Source: Endozoicomonas numazuensis
GTDB lineage: Bacteria; Pseudomonadota; Gammaproteobacteria; Pseudomonadales; Endozoicomonadaceae
DNA length: 64,000 nt
Reading direction: 5' to 3'
NCBI RefSeq assembly: GCF_000722635.1
Contig: NZ_JOKH01000001.1
Coordinates: 1,298,573 to 1,362,572, forward strand
The first letter of the stretch is position 1; each line of letters begins with the position of its first letter. The position numbers and the translations under genes were made by a program. Positions 28,982 through 37,125 of this stretch are shown here, piece by piece. Below the pieces are notes generated by a model. It saw nothing but the letters and a program-made list of their open reading frames with translations, was not told where the DNA came from and did not search any database.

Positions 28982-29908
28982 ATGATAAAACGATTTGCTT
29001 CTTTTATGGCCATTCTCATGGCGTTCAGTTTTGTCCTAAATGTGCCGGTGGCAGATGCCAAGAAGTTTGGCGGAGGCAAGAGTTTTGGTCGCTCCCAAAG
29101 TACAGCCTCAGCACCTAAACAGCCTGCAGCTTCGCCTCAGCAAGGTAGCAAGCAAACAGCTGCTCAAAGCTCCCGTAAAGGTATGTTGGGAGGGTTGTTG
29201 GGCGGCCTGCTGGCAGGAGGTCTGATTGCCGCTTTGTTTGGAGGTGCGTTCAGTGGTCTCCAGATCATGGATATTCTGATTCTTGCCCTGTTGGCTTTCG
29301 TACTTTTCAAAGTATTCCGCAGTATGAATCGAGCCAAAGCTATGGCCGCAGGTCATGGTGGTCATCATGCTCATTATACCCCTGAGCAACCAGGGCAGAG
29401 TCAGCAACCTCCTTCACTGGGTGGCTTGTTTGGCCAGAATAAAGAGCAACAAGATGTCATTGGAGAGACTACTCAACCTTCAGGGTTTGGCTCAGCCCAG
29501 CCTCAAGCGGGTTTTGGAGCCAGTGATGTACCCATGAATCTGCCCGATGGTTTCAATCTGAGCGAGTTCATGAATGGTGCCAGAGATCATTACCGTACGC
29601 TTCAGGAAGCCTGGAACAAGAATGATCTGGAAACCATTCGCGAGTATCTGGATCCTGAACTGTTTCTGCAGTTAAAAGCGGAAAGAGCCACCCTGACGGC
29701 TGAGCAGCATACAGAAGTGATGTTTGTAGACGCTGAGCTGGGCAGGGCTGATTACAATGCCAGTGTGGCAGAAATCAGTGTGCGTTTTACGGGTAAATAT
29801 CGCGATACCGTTGAAGGTGTGGAAGAAGATATCAAGGATATCTGGCACCTGCAGCGCAATCTGGTAGAACCTGATGCGCCTTGGCTGATTGTAGGCATCG
29901 AAGAGTAA
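28982..29908 (+). CDS. Tim44-like domain membrane protein
   Basis: A 308-residue protein with a cleavable or anchoring N-terminal helix (FMAILMAFSFVLNVPVADA). A Ser/Gln/Ala-rich linker follows, then a Gly-rich transmembrane region at about 65-110 (MLGGLLGGLLAGGLIAALFG, then MDILILALLAFVLFKVF), and a C-terminal Tim44/MRPL45-like domain at about 185-308. In mitochondria this fold contacts membranes and the import motor. The bacterial protein is uncharacterised and presumed to sit at the inner membrane. The ATG at 28982 is preferred to the TTG one codon upstream. A weak hairpin follows at 29919-29941. Confidence 0.88.
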   Translation: MIKRFASFMAILMAFSFVLNVPVADAKKFGGGKSFGRSQSTASAPKQPAASPQQGSKQTAAQSSRKGMLGGLLGGLLAGGLIAALFGGAFSGLQIMDILILALLAFVLFKVFRSMNRAKAMAAGHGGHHAHYTPEQPGQSQQPPSLGGLFGQNKEQQDVIGETTQPSGFGSAQPQAGFGASDVPMNLPDGFNLSEFMNGARDHYRTLQEAWNKNDLETIREYLDPELFLQLKAERATLTAEQHTEVMFVDAELGRADYNASVAEISVRFTGKYRDTVEGVEEDIKDIWHLQRNLVEPDAPWLIVGIEE

Positions 29909-29918
29909 AAGGTGTAAA

Positions 29919-29941
29919 GGGAAAGGGGCTCTGCCTTTCCC
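29919..29941 (+). terminator. Hairpin after Tim44-like gene
   Basis: GGGAAAGG (29919-29926) pairs with CCTTTCCC (29934-29941) around a 7-base loop, with a modest T-rich tail. It is a probable terminator. Confidence 0.6.
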
Positions 29942-30043
29942 TGATTTTACAGATTTTTAGCAAAATCGTCGTAAACCCTAGCCCAATCGGGCGGGGATAT
30001 AAGACGGGAACGCGCAGAGCGTTCCGCCTGCAAGTTGGTTCAA

Positions 30044-30262
30044 TCATTCGGGTGTACTCTGACTGTTCACGTACTCTTTCAATGTCTCAATAGTTGCACC
30101 TCCAGCGCTACAGGCAAAATAAGATCGTGACCACAACCTTCCAGATTTGCTCTGCGTCATAAGGTGTGTATTCAGCATTCTTAACCGTCTGGACGATACT
30201 GATTTCAAGTTATTCACCATGACACTGATCGCCAGCCCAGATGAACCACTAATTTCGTAACA
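30044..30262 (-). pseudogene. tnpA: TnpA (Y1 transposase) C-terminal remnant
   Basis: On the minus strand, upstream of and divergent from tnpB, about 72 codons read as the C-terminal half of an IS200-type Y1 transposase. They include VMVNNLKSVSSRRLRMLNTH and LWSRSYFACSAGGATIETLK, then EYVNSQSTPE and a stop at 30044-30046. The Tyr in EYVNSQ lies where this family has its catalytic Tyr. The N-terminal half with the HUH metal motif is lost, and a stop codon interrupts the frame at 30263-30265. It cannot be active. Confidence 0.85.
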
Positions 30263-30383
30263 CTATGCCGTCTGCGAAGGTAGTCATGTAGTAAATCCTT
30301 ATCGTGTACACTCACTTGAAATAACCCGTAATAAGTATATTATTTCAAGCATTTTAGTAATGAACGCTCACTTGTAAATAGCT

Positions 30384-31552
30384 ATGCTGAAAGCCACCAA
30401 AGTACGCATCTACCCGACACCGAAACAGGCGGATTTTCTCAATCGCCAGTTCGGTTCTGTGCGCTTTGTGTGGAACAAGGCATTGGCTATCAAGACCCAT
30501 TACTACAGGGTACAGGAACAGAACCTCTCCCCGAAAAAAGACCTGAAGCCATTGCTGGCGACTGCCAAGAAAAGCCGCAAGTACTCATGGCTGAAAGAGA
30601 CTGATTCGATTGCACTGCAACAGTCCATTATCAATCTGGACAAGGCTTTCCAGAACTTCTTTAACCCTAAACTGCAAGCCCGGTTTCCCCGATTCAAGTC
30701 AAAGCATGGTAAGCAAAGTAGCTACCACTGCACCTCCGTTTCCGTGGGCAATGACTGGATCAAGGTACCTAAATGCCAACCCATCAAGGCCAGAGTTCAC
30801 CGGGAGATAGCCGGGAAGGTTAAGTCTATCACCTTGACCAGAACGGCCAGCGACAAGTATTACGCTTCCATTCTTGCCGAAGATGGCCAGAAAGTAAACC
30901 GGTTGCTGCCCTGCAAGCCAGCAAGGTTGTGGGCATAGATGCCGGTTTGACCGATATCGCCATTACCAGCAATGGGCTGAAGACCAGTAATCCACGATTC
31001 CTGAAGAACGCCCAGAGAAACCTGAAGCGCAAGCAGAAAGTGCTGTCCCGTTGCAAGAAAGGCTCCAAAGGCAGAGCCAAGGCCAGACTGCTTGTTGCAA
31101 AGGCGCATGAGCGTGTCGCCTTTGCCCGTAATGACTTCCAGCACAAACTGTCCAGACAACTCGTTGACGAAAACCAAGCGGTGGTTGTGGAGACGCTGAA
31201 GGTCAAGAACATGCTCAAGAACCATTGCCTTGCCCGATCCATTGCCGACGCAGGCTGGCATTCCTTCGTCATCAAGCTCGACTATAAAGCGAAACAGGCC
31301 GGTAAACATCTAGTGAAAATTGACCAGTGGTTTGCCTCGTCAAAAACCTGTTCCTGCTGTGATCGAAAGCAAGAGGAAATGCCGCTCAATGTGCGGTCAT
31401 GGACGTGTGATTGTGGAGCTGTCCATGATCGGGACATTAACGCCGCCATCAACATAAAGCGGCAAGGCATTTTGAAGTTAAAGGCGGAAGGGCTGTCCGT
31501 CTCTGCTGATGGAGGCCAGCGTAAGTCCGGCACACTGCCGGTTGCTGCCTGA
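30384..31552 (+). pseudogene. tnpB: TnpB RNA-guided nuclease gene, split by a 1-base deletion
   Basis: Two overlapping frames (30384-30938 and from 30929) together encode a TnpB of about 389 residues. The N-terminal helix-turn-helix/WED part begins MLKATKVRIYPTPKQADFLN. The C-terminal RuvC part has GIDAGLTDIAIT (first Asp), VVVETLKVKNM (Glu), the zinc-ribbon Cys pairs in CSCC and CDCG, and HDRDINAAINI (last Asp). Adding one C after position 30900 restores KVNPVAALQASKVVGIDAG, so a single-base deletion is the simplest explanation. GTG at 30929 could restart translation but would give only the nuclease half. Confidence 0.88.
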
Positions 31553-31575
31553 GAAGTCAGAAGCCTTGCTCGATA

Positions 31576-33299
31576 GAGGGTGTCTTAAAAGCCAAAATTC
31601 AAACCCAGTGAGGCGCTTTGCTCGGTGTAGAATGACACTTCATTGGGACTCTTTCCCAGCTGTCCATTTTTTCTATAAATGGGTGACACTTCTCAAACAA
31701 CGCCCAGAGAAGCCAGTTGTACCATAAAATAGCGTAAATATTGGCCTTTACAGCCCTACTCAGGTTGTAAGCCAGCAAGTGCAAACCAAATTCCAGTTTA
31801 ACCTTTTCCAGCCCCTTGCGACGGAAGCGGTTTAATCCCTGTACATCCCGTAAATAGGCAAACACAGGTTCAACCATCGCCTTCCTTTTGCTGAAAGACT
31901 TTTTGGCTTTCGGATGCTGCATAACCTGCCTCAGTGCATCTTTAGCATCATCCATTGCATAGCGCTTTATGCGCCGCCCCTTCTTATTGCTCGTGCATTT
32001 ATCTTTGAGAAGGCAGCCTTCGCAAGGCCCATTGCCATATATCTTCTGCTCCTTTGTGCGAGCGCTCCCTTTTATCTTACCAATGGGAGTCAACTCTTTT
32101 CCTGCAGGGCAACGATAAACGTCATTGGTTTCATCGTAATAAAAATGTCCCTTCTGGAACTTTTTGGATTCTTTGGGTTTGCCTGGTTCTTTACCCTCAG
32201 GGCATAGCAGGCTGATATCGTGCTCCAGACTGGTTGCAATGACTTCATCATTAAAATAACCAGCATCCAATAGCATTTCATCGACTGGTTTACCCGTGAT
32301 CTGCATTGACTGATCAAGCATTGGATTTACGACAGTAGTTTCATTGGTAGGGTCTACAGCCTGAGCCAGTACCACCCGCTTGTTATTAGCTAATACGGAT
32401 GGCTTGTAACTCGTTGTGTACCCTCGCCCCCGTTTCATCTTTTGGACAACAGCTTCAGGCTCTGTAGGGCTTACGACAGCACTTTCTGACTTACCGTTCT
32501 TCTTTCGCTTCGCGTTGCGTTCAACGACTGCTTCGAGAGCACTGCTGGCCATCTCCAGATTCTTTTGGCTTTCAGGGCAATCTGGATGGTTGTCAGCTTG
32601 CGTTTGTGCTGCTTCATGCACCTGTTGCGCAGCTTCCTGCTTCATCAGGTTGTAATTTGAGCAAGCGGCTTCTATAACGGTCCCATCACCAGCCAGACAA
32701 CTTCCATCGGAGTCTGTTTTTTTGAGAACGGCTCGTGTCAGGCTTTCAAAGAAAGCACCGGTCATGGACTCGCTGTGCATATTGATGAAGCGACCAATAA
32801 TGGCATGGTCTGGAAAAATCCCTCCGGTAACCCACATACAGCCAAGATCGACACGGGCTAATCGTTCCAGAGTTCTCAACGAGGTAATGCCTTGCATAAT
32901 GCCATAGAGAATCAAACCCATCATATTACGGGGTGAATAAGGAGGACGTCCTTCTAATGCATACCTTTGCTCAAAATCAGACCAGTCCTGTTCATCAAGA
33001 AGGGATGCAACGGTAAAAGGTGTTTTTTGACCGGTTAGTTCAAGGTGCTCTTTCAGGTTAGTGTTGCCAAGAGTGATTGCGTTGGGGTCAGGAGCAACAA
33101 AACGTCGTTTGCCTGTTTTGTTGGCTGATCTTTTGGATTCATCCTGTTTTTTGTGATCAGAACTACTGGCTGTACCTGAAAAAATATCGAGCTGTGGAGC
33201 AGTATTAATTTTTATTTGAGTTCTTGTCGTCATGCTGAAGCCGGTAAAGCTACTTGAATATACAGATTACCGGCTTGTAGTAGGTTTTGCGACACCCTC
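31576..33299 (-). mobile_element. IS1182-type insertion sequence, intact, 1724 bp
   Basis: Inverted ends GAGGGTGTCTTAAAA (31576-31590) and, read inward from 33299, GAGGGTGTCGCAAAA match in 13 of 15 bases. The flanks carry a direct repeat GATA at 31572-31575 and 33300-33303, consistent with a 4-bp target duplication. The single transposase gene is intact. The target is the loop of the right-end hairpin of the IS200/IS605 element. Confidence 0.9.
31599..33233 (-). CDS. IS1182-family-like DDE transposase
   Basis: A 544-residue transposase reading without interruption across the element. The N-terminal region has the IS1182-type helical start (EGRPPYSPRNMMGLILYGIM at about 94-113) and the DDE catalytic domain: Asp in CLAGDGTVIEAA, Asp in LLDAGYFNDEV, and Glu in VEPVFAYLRDVQGLNRFRRK near residue 470. 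A Cys cluster (CPAGKELTP, GPCEGCLLKDKC) lies before the Glu, as in related proteins. Intact ends and frame suggest it could still be active, and it may supply copies elsewhere in the genome. Confidence 0.9.
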   Translation of the reverse strand: MTTRTQIKINTAPQLDIFSGTASSSDHKKQDESKRSANKTGKRRFVAPDPNAITLGNTNLKEHLELTGQKTPFTVASLLDEQDWSDFEQRYALEGRPPYSPRNMMGLILYGIMQGITSLRTLERLARVDLGCMWVTGGIFPDHAIIGRFINMHSESMTGAFFESLTRAVLKKTDSDGSCLAGDGTVIEAACSNYNLMKQEAAQQVHEAAQTQADNHPDCPESQKNLEMASSALEAVVERNAKRKKNGKSESAVVSPTEPEAVVQKMKRGRGYTTSYKPSVLANNKRVVLAQAVDPTNETTVVNPMLDQSMQITGKPVDEMLLDAGYFNDEVIATSLEHDISLLCPEGKEPGKPKESKKFQKGHFYYDETNDVYRCPAGKELTPIGKIKGSARTKEQKIYGNGPCEGCLLKDKCTSNKKGRRIKRYAMDDAKDALRQVMQHPKAKKSFSKRKAMVEPVFAYLRDVQGLNRFRRKGLEKVKLEFGLHLLAYNLSRAVKANIYAILWYNWLLWALFEKCHPFIEKMDSWERVPMKCHSTPSKAPHWV

Positions 33300-33316
33300 G
33301 ATAGGGCGGGGAGCAG

Positions 33317-34156
33317 TCACTTGCTGGCCACCATGGAGCTATCGGCCATGACCTGTTCATACTTCTGGGTCAGCACCTGCATTTTCTTGAGAATGGATTC
33401 TGTGGTAACGGATATAACCGTAGGCACAAAACGGCCATCCTTATACTGAGTAAATCCTGATTTGGAAAACATCCATTGAGCTTTAACCTTCGAAAGGAGT
33501 TTCCTGATTTCGGGTGTATTCATCGGGGACTGATGGAGTTCATCTAATGAGTCTTCGAACAGTTTCAGAGATTCTTCAAAGCTTTTCTCAAAGTCGCCCC
33601 CTTCAACCTCCCAAGCCAATGCCTGGTAATACATAGCAATTTTCTGGCTGAGTGCCCGCTGCCGGCCTGAAATGTTCACCAGTCTGGCTTTGCTGGTTGC
33701 AGAGTGCTTTTCAATCAGAGTAACCAGCTCATTACTGCTGTTAAAAACAGTTAAAGCTTGTTGAATGAGGCCAGTTGCTGCCTGTTTATTCGGTTCAGTC
33801 AATGCCATCTTTTTGTAAGCCTGCCAATGGATATCAACATCAGTCAGTTGACTTTTAATTTCATCAGTGGGGGCGTATTCCGACAATGCCTGAAAGTTGC
33901 TTTCAAAGAGATCGATGCTTTTATCGCGCTGCTCTTTGGCGTCTTCTGAGTTAATGTCGGCACCTATCATGAGATAGCTTTTTGCGATTCGCTGAGAAAG
34001 CATCCGTTGCAAACCCGAAGTATTAACCGCTTCAGCATCGTTTAAGGCGGCTGTACCTGTCCCTGAGTACGCCAGCAAATACACCATTACAAAGCCCAGA
34101 TGTCGAAAGCGACATAAAAACGGGCGGAAGCCGGGGAGTATTCTGGAAATATGCAC
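33317..34156 (-). CDS. PilJ/NarX-like sensor-domain protein
   Basis: A 279-residue exported or membrane-anchored protein. An N-terminal hydrophobic segment (FVMVYLLAYSGTGTAA) is followed by two copies of the PilJ-type four-helix sensory module found in NarX and PilJ. The first contains GLQRMLSQRIAKSYLMIG at about 49-66, and the second SGRQRALSQKIAMYYQALA at about 163-181. There is no kinase, HAMP or methyl-accepting domain, so it is a free-standing sensor or binding protein. Its stop codon (33317-33319) lies inside the right end of the IS200/IS605 element, so the last residues may have been altered by that insertion. Confidence 0.78.
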   Translation of the reverse strand: MHISRILPGFRPFLCRFRHLGFVMVYLLAYSGTGTAALNDAEAVNTSGLQRMLSQRIAKSYLMIGADINSEDAKEQRDKSIDLFESNFQALSEYAPTDEIKSQLTDVDIHWQAYKKMALTEPNKQAATGLIQQALTVFNSSNELVTLIEKHSATSKARLVNISGRQRALSQKIAMYYQALAWEVEGGDFEKSFEESLKLFEDSLDELHQSPMNTPEIRKLLSKVKAQWMFSKSGFTQYKDGRFVPTVISVTTESILKKMQVLTQKYEQVMADSSMVASK

Positions 34157-34390
34157 TGTTATTATTCACTCTTTGCACTGTTTATGAGCAGCCTGCCCAA
34201 TAAAGGATTCAACAGGCTGTGTCAGAATCAGGAAAAGCAGAATATGTGCCAGAGATGTCTATTTGTCGGAAAAGCTATACGATGGAAGTAGTCTGTATTT
34301 AAATGCCGCTGAATCTGGCAAAATCATTTCATATTAGTCACTGCGGCAACACCCTGTTCGCGCCAGTCATCAACAGAATTATGGCTCAGC

Positions 34391-35857
34391 ATGTTTGAAC
34401 AAACCTTCAAGAATCTAGACGATATCCTTCATAAAGACGCAGGGTGCTCCAGCGAGCTGGATTACACAGAGCAAACCTCATGGATGCTGTTCCTGAAGTA
34501 CCTGGACGACCTGGAATACCAGCGTTCCCAGGAAGCGGAGATGATGGGTGATGACTACAGCTACATCATCGACAAGGCTCACCGCTGGAGCGAGTGGGCA
34601 GCGCCAAAAGATAAAGACGGCAACTTCGACCACAACGAAGCCATGACCGGCTCCGACCTGATGGAATACGTCGATGGTGAACTGTTCCCCTACCTGAAAG
34701 GTTTTAAACGGCGTGCCGCCAGCCCCAATACCATCGACTACAAAATTGGCGAGATTTTTGGCGAGATCAAAAACAAAATCCAGAGCGGCTACTCACTGCG
34801 AGACTGCCTGGAGAAAGTGGATGAACTGCGCTTCCAGAGCCAGGAAGAAAAGCACGAACTCTCCCACCTGTATGAAACCAAAATCAAGAATATGGGCAAT
34901 GCCGGGCGCAATGGTGGCGAGTATTACACCCCACGCCCGCTCATCCGCGCCATGATTGATGTGGTACACCCAAAAACCGGTGAAACAATCTACGACGGTG
35001 CGGCAGGTTCAGCAGGCTTCTTGTGCGAAGCCTACGACTATTTGCGCCAGGGCGGAGCCGCCAAAAAGAAGCTCTCCACCAGTGACCTGACAACCCTGCA
35101 GGAAAGCACCTTCTACGCCAAAGAGAAGAAATCCCTCGCCTATGTGATTGCGATTATGAATATGATCCTCCACGGCATTGAAGCGCCCAATGTGCTGCAC
35201 ACCAACACCCTGACGGAAAGCCTGAAAGATATTCAGCCCAGCCATCAGCACGATGTGATTCTCGCTAACCCGCCCTTTGGTGGCAAAGAGCGCAAAGAGG
35301 TGCAGCAGAACTTCCCCATTAAAACCGGGGAAACCGCCTTCCTGTTTTTGCAGCACTTTATCAAGATGCTCAAACCCGGTGGCCGTGCGGCGATAGTTAT
35401 CAAAAACACCTTCCTCTCGAATACCGATAACGCCGCCATTGCCCTGCGTAAAGAACTGCTGGAAAACTGCAACCTGCATACGGTGCTGGACTGCCCCGCC
35501 AAAACCTTTTTAGGCGCAGGGGTAAAAACCGTGGTGCTGTTCTTTACCAAGGGAGAAGCCACCAAGAATGTCTGGTTCTACCAGCTTGACCCTGGCCGCA
35601 GCCTGGGCAAAACCAATCCGCTGAATGACAACGACCTGAAAGAGTTTGTCACCCTGCAAAAGGCCTTTGGTGATTCGGAGAAATCCTGGTCGCTGGCTGT
35701 GGATAACCTTGATGCAAACACCTGGGACTTGTCGGTGAAAAACCCCAATGTGGATGATGAGGTGAAGCTGCGAGCGCCTTCTGAGATTATCGAAGAGATC
35801 ATTGCCCTGGATAAAGAGAGTGAAGGGATTCTGGCTAGTATTCGAGGGTTACTGTGA
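34391..35857 (+). CDS. hsdM: Type I restriction-modification system, methyltransferase subunit HsdM
   Basis: A 488-residue N6-adenine methyltransferase that with HsdS forms the modification enzyme and with HsdR the restriction complex. The N-terminal HsdM domain starts MFEQTFKNLDDILHKDAG. The SAM site DGAAGSAGFLCEAYDYL is at about residues 202-218, and catalytic motif IV NPPFGG at about 293-298. The gene overlaps hsdS by one base (TGATG at 35855-35859). GC content is higher than in hsdS. Nothing suggests damage, so modification is likely active. Confidence 0.97.
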   Translation: MFEQTFKNLDDILHKDAGCSSELDYTEQTSWMLFLKYLDDLEYQRSQEAEMMGDDYSYIIDKAHRWSEWAAPKDKDGNFDHNEAMTGSDLMEYVDGELFPYLKGFKRRAASPNTIDYKIGEIFGEIKNKIQSGYSLRDCLEKVDELRFQSQEEKHELSHLYETKIKNMGNAGRNGGEYYTPRPLIRAMIDVVHPKTGETIYDGAAGSAGFLCEAYDYLRQGGAAKKKLSTSDLTTLQESTFYAKEKKSLAYVIAIMNMILHGIEAPNVLHTNTLTESLKDIQPSHQHDVILANPPFGGKERKEVQQNFPIKTGETAFLFLQHFIKMLKPGGRAAIVIKNTFLSNTDNAAIALRKELLENCNLHTVLDCPAKTFLGAGVKTVVLFFTKGEATKNVWFYQLDPGRSLGKTNPLNDNDLKEFVTLQKAFGDSEKSWSLAVDNLDANTWDLSVKNPNVDDEVKLRAPSEIIEEIIALDKESEGILASIRGLL

Positions 35858-37125
35858 TGGCTCGATGGTCAAAAGATAAGCTCGTAAACCTGACGACAAA
35901 AATAGGTAGCGGTGCAACACCTAAGGGAGGCAAAGCTGCTTATAAGGTTGAAGGAATATCATTAATTCGCAGCATGAATGTTCATGATAACTATTTTAAG
36001 CCAAAGGATCTTGCATTCATTGACGAGCAACAAGCAGATAAGCTTTCAAACGTTGTAGTTGAAAAGCTGGATGTTCTTCTAAATATTACTGGCGCATCTG
36101 TTGCTCGATGCTCAGTGGTAAACGAATCTTATTTGCCTGCAAGAGTTAACCAGCACGTTGCGATTCTACGACCAAAGAGTGAGGTAATCGATAGCCACTT
36201 TTTGTCTTATTTACTGGTTTCACACGAATACAAGAAAAAATTACTTCATTCTGGGAATAAAGCAGGGTCTACACGGGAAGCTTTAACTAAAAGCCAACTG
36301 CAAAATTTTGAAATTGAGTTTCCTGAACTCCCAGAACAAAAACGCATCGTCGCCATTCTGGATCAAGCCTTTGCCGAGATTGAGCAAGCCCGCGCCCTTG
36401 CCGAGAAGAACCTCAACAACGCCCGTGAACTGTTTGAAAGCTACCTGCAGCAGGTGTTTAGCCAGCGTGGTGAGGGGTGGGTTGAGGCGGATATTGAGAG
36501 CCTTGTTAGTAATGGGATTTTAGATAAGCCACTTGATGGTAATCATGGTGACATACACCCCAAAAAAGCTGACTTTGTGGAGAAAGGTGTGCCTTTCATT
36601 ATGGCATCTGATCTTGTAGATGGGACAGTTGACACTGGTGGTTGTAATTTCATCACCCGACAGCAAGCAGATACTTTAAGAAAAGGGTTCGCAAAGGATG
36701 GTGATGTTTTAATTTCTCATAAAGCTACAATCGGTCGTACAGCAATATTAAAGACTGATTTGGATTACGTAATGCTGACTCCACAAGTAACCTATTATCG
36801 GATTCTTGATGGAAGCTCGCTTGCAGCTGAATATTTATATTGGTATTTCAATTCACCTGTTTTTTTGAAAGAAATGAGGATCGTCGCAGGTGTTGGTTCC
36901 ACTAGATCATATATTGGAATAACCAAGCAGCGTCAGTTACAAATTTCATTTCCAGATATTGATATACAAAGGAAAATCAGCCAAAAATTATGCTCTCTGG
37001 ACAAAGAAATAAAAAGAATAGTTCCAGTTTATGAACGGAAACTGGCAGCTCTCGACGAACTCAAAAAATCCATCCTACAACAAGCCTTCACCGGCCAGCT
37101 AACAACAAGTAAGGAAGTCGCCTGA
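35857..37125 (+). CDS. hsdS: Type I restriction-modification system, specificity subunit HsdS
   Basis: A 422-residue DNA-recognition subunit with two target-recognition domains (about 5-150 and 215-375). They are separated by conserved helical spacers such as LPEQKRIVAILDQAFAEIEQ and a C-terminal copy ending KLAALDELKKSILQQAF. Each target domain reads a half-site of the bipartite recognition sequence. The target domains are visibly AT-rich, while the spacers are GC-richer, a sign of domain exchange. The ATG at 35857 overlaps the hsdM stop, and the stop overlaps the hsdR start by one base. Confidence 0.96.
   Translation: MARWSKDKLVNLTTKIGSGATPKGGKAAYKVEGISLIRSMNVHDNYFKPKDLAFIDEQQADKLSNVVVEKLDVLLNITGASVARCSVVNESYLPARVNQHVAILRPKSEVIDSHFLSYLLVSHEYKKKLLHSGNKAGSTREALTKSQLQNFEIEFPELPEQKRIVAILDQAFAEIEQARALAEKNLNNARELFESYLQQVFSQRGEGWVEADIESLVSNGILDKPLDGNHGDIHPKKADFVEKGVPFIMASDLVDGTVDTGGCNFITRQQADTLRKGFAKDGDVLISHKATIGRTAILKTDLDYVMLTPQVTYYRILDGSSLAAEYLYWYFNSPVFLKEMRIVAGVGSTRSYIGITKQRQLQISFPDIDIQRKISQKLCSLDKEIKRIVPVYERKLAALDELKKSILQQAFTGQLTTSKEVA

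Larger units (their letters stand above)
29967..33320. mobile_element. IS200/IS605-type element, decayed and interrupted by an IS1182-type element
   Basis: The element has divergent tnpA (minus, truncated) and tnpB (plus, frameshifted). The left end shows the typical imperfect hairpin CCCTAGCCC-AATC-GGGCGGGG (29977-29997) followed by ATATAAGACGG, and a second hairpin GGAACGC/GCGTTCC at about 30007-30024. The right end hairpin, CCTTGCTC-GATA-GGGCGGGG with G-T wobbles, is split by the second element at its loop. AGCAGTCAC then marks the outer end near 33320. Boundaries are estimated from these structures and are accurate to a few bases only. Confidence 0.8.

Noticed and set aside
30384-31552. 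TnpB split as a programmed frameshift
   Set aside because: No slippery heptamer lies at the junction near 30900; a one-base deletion explains the change more simply.
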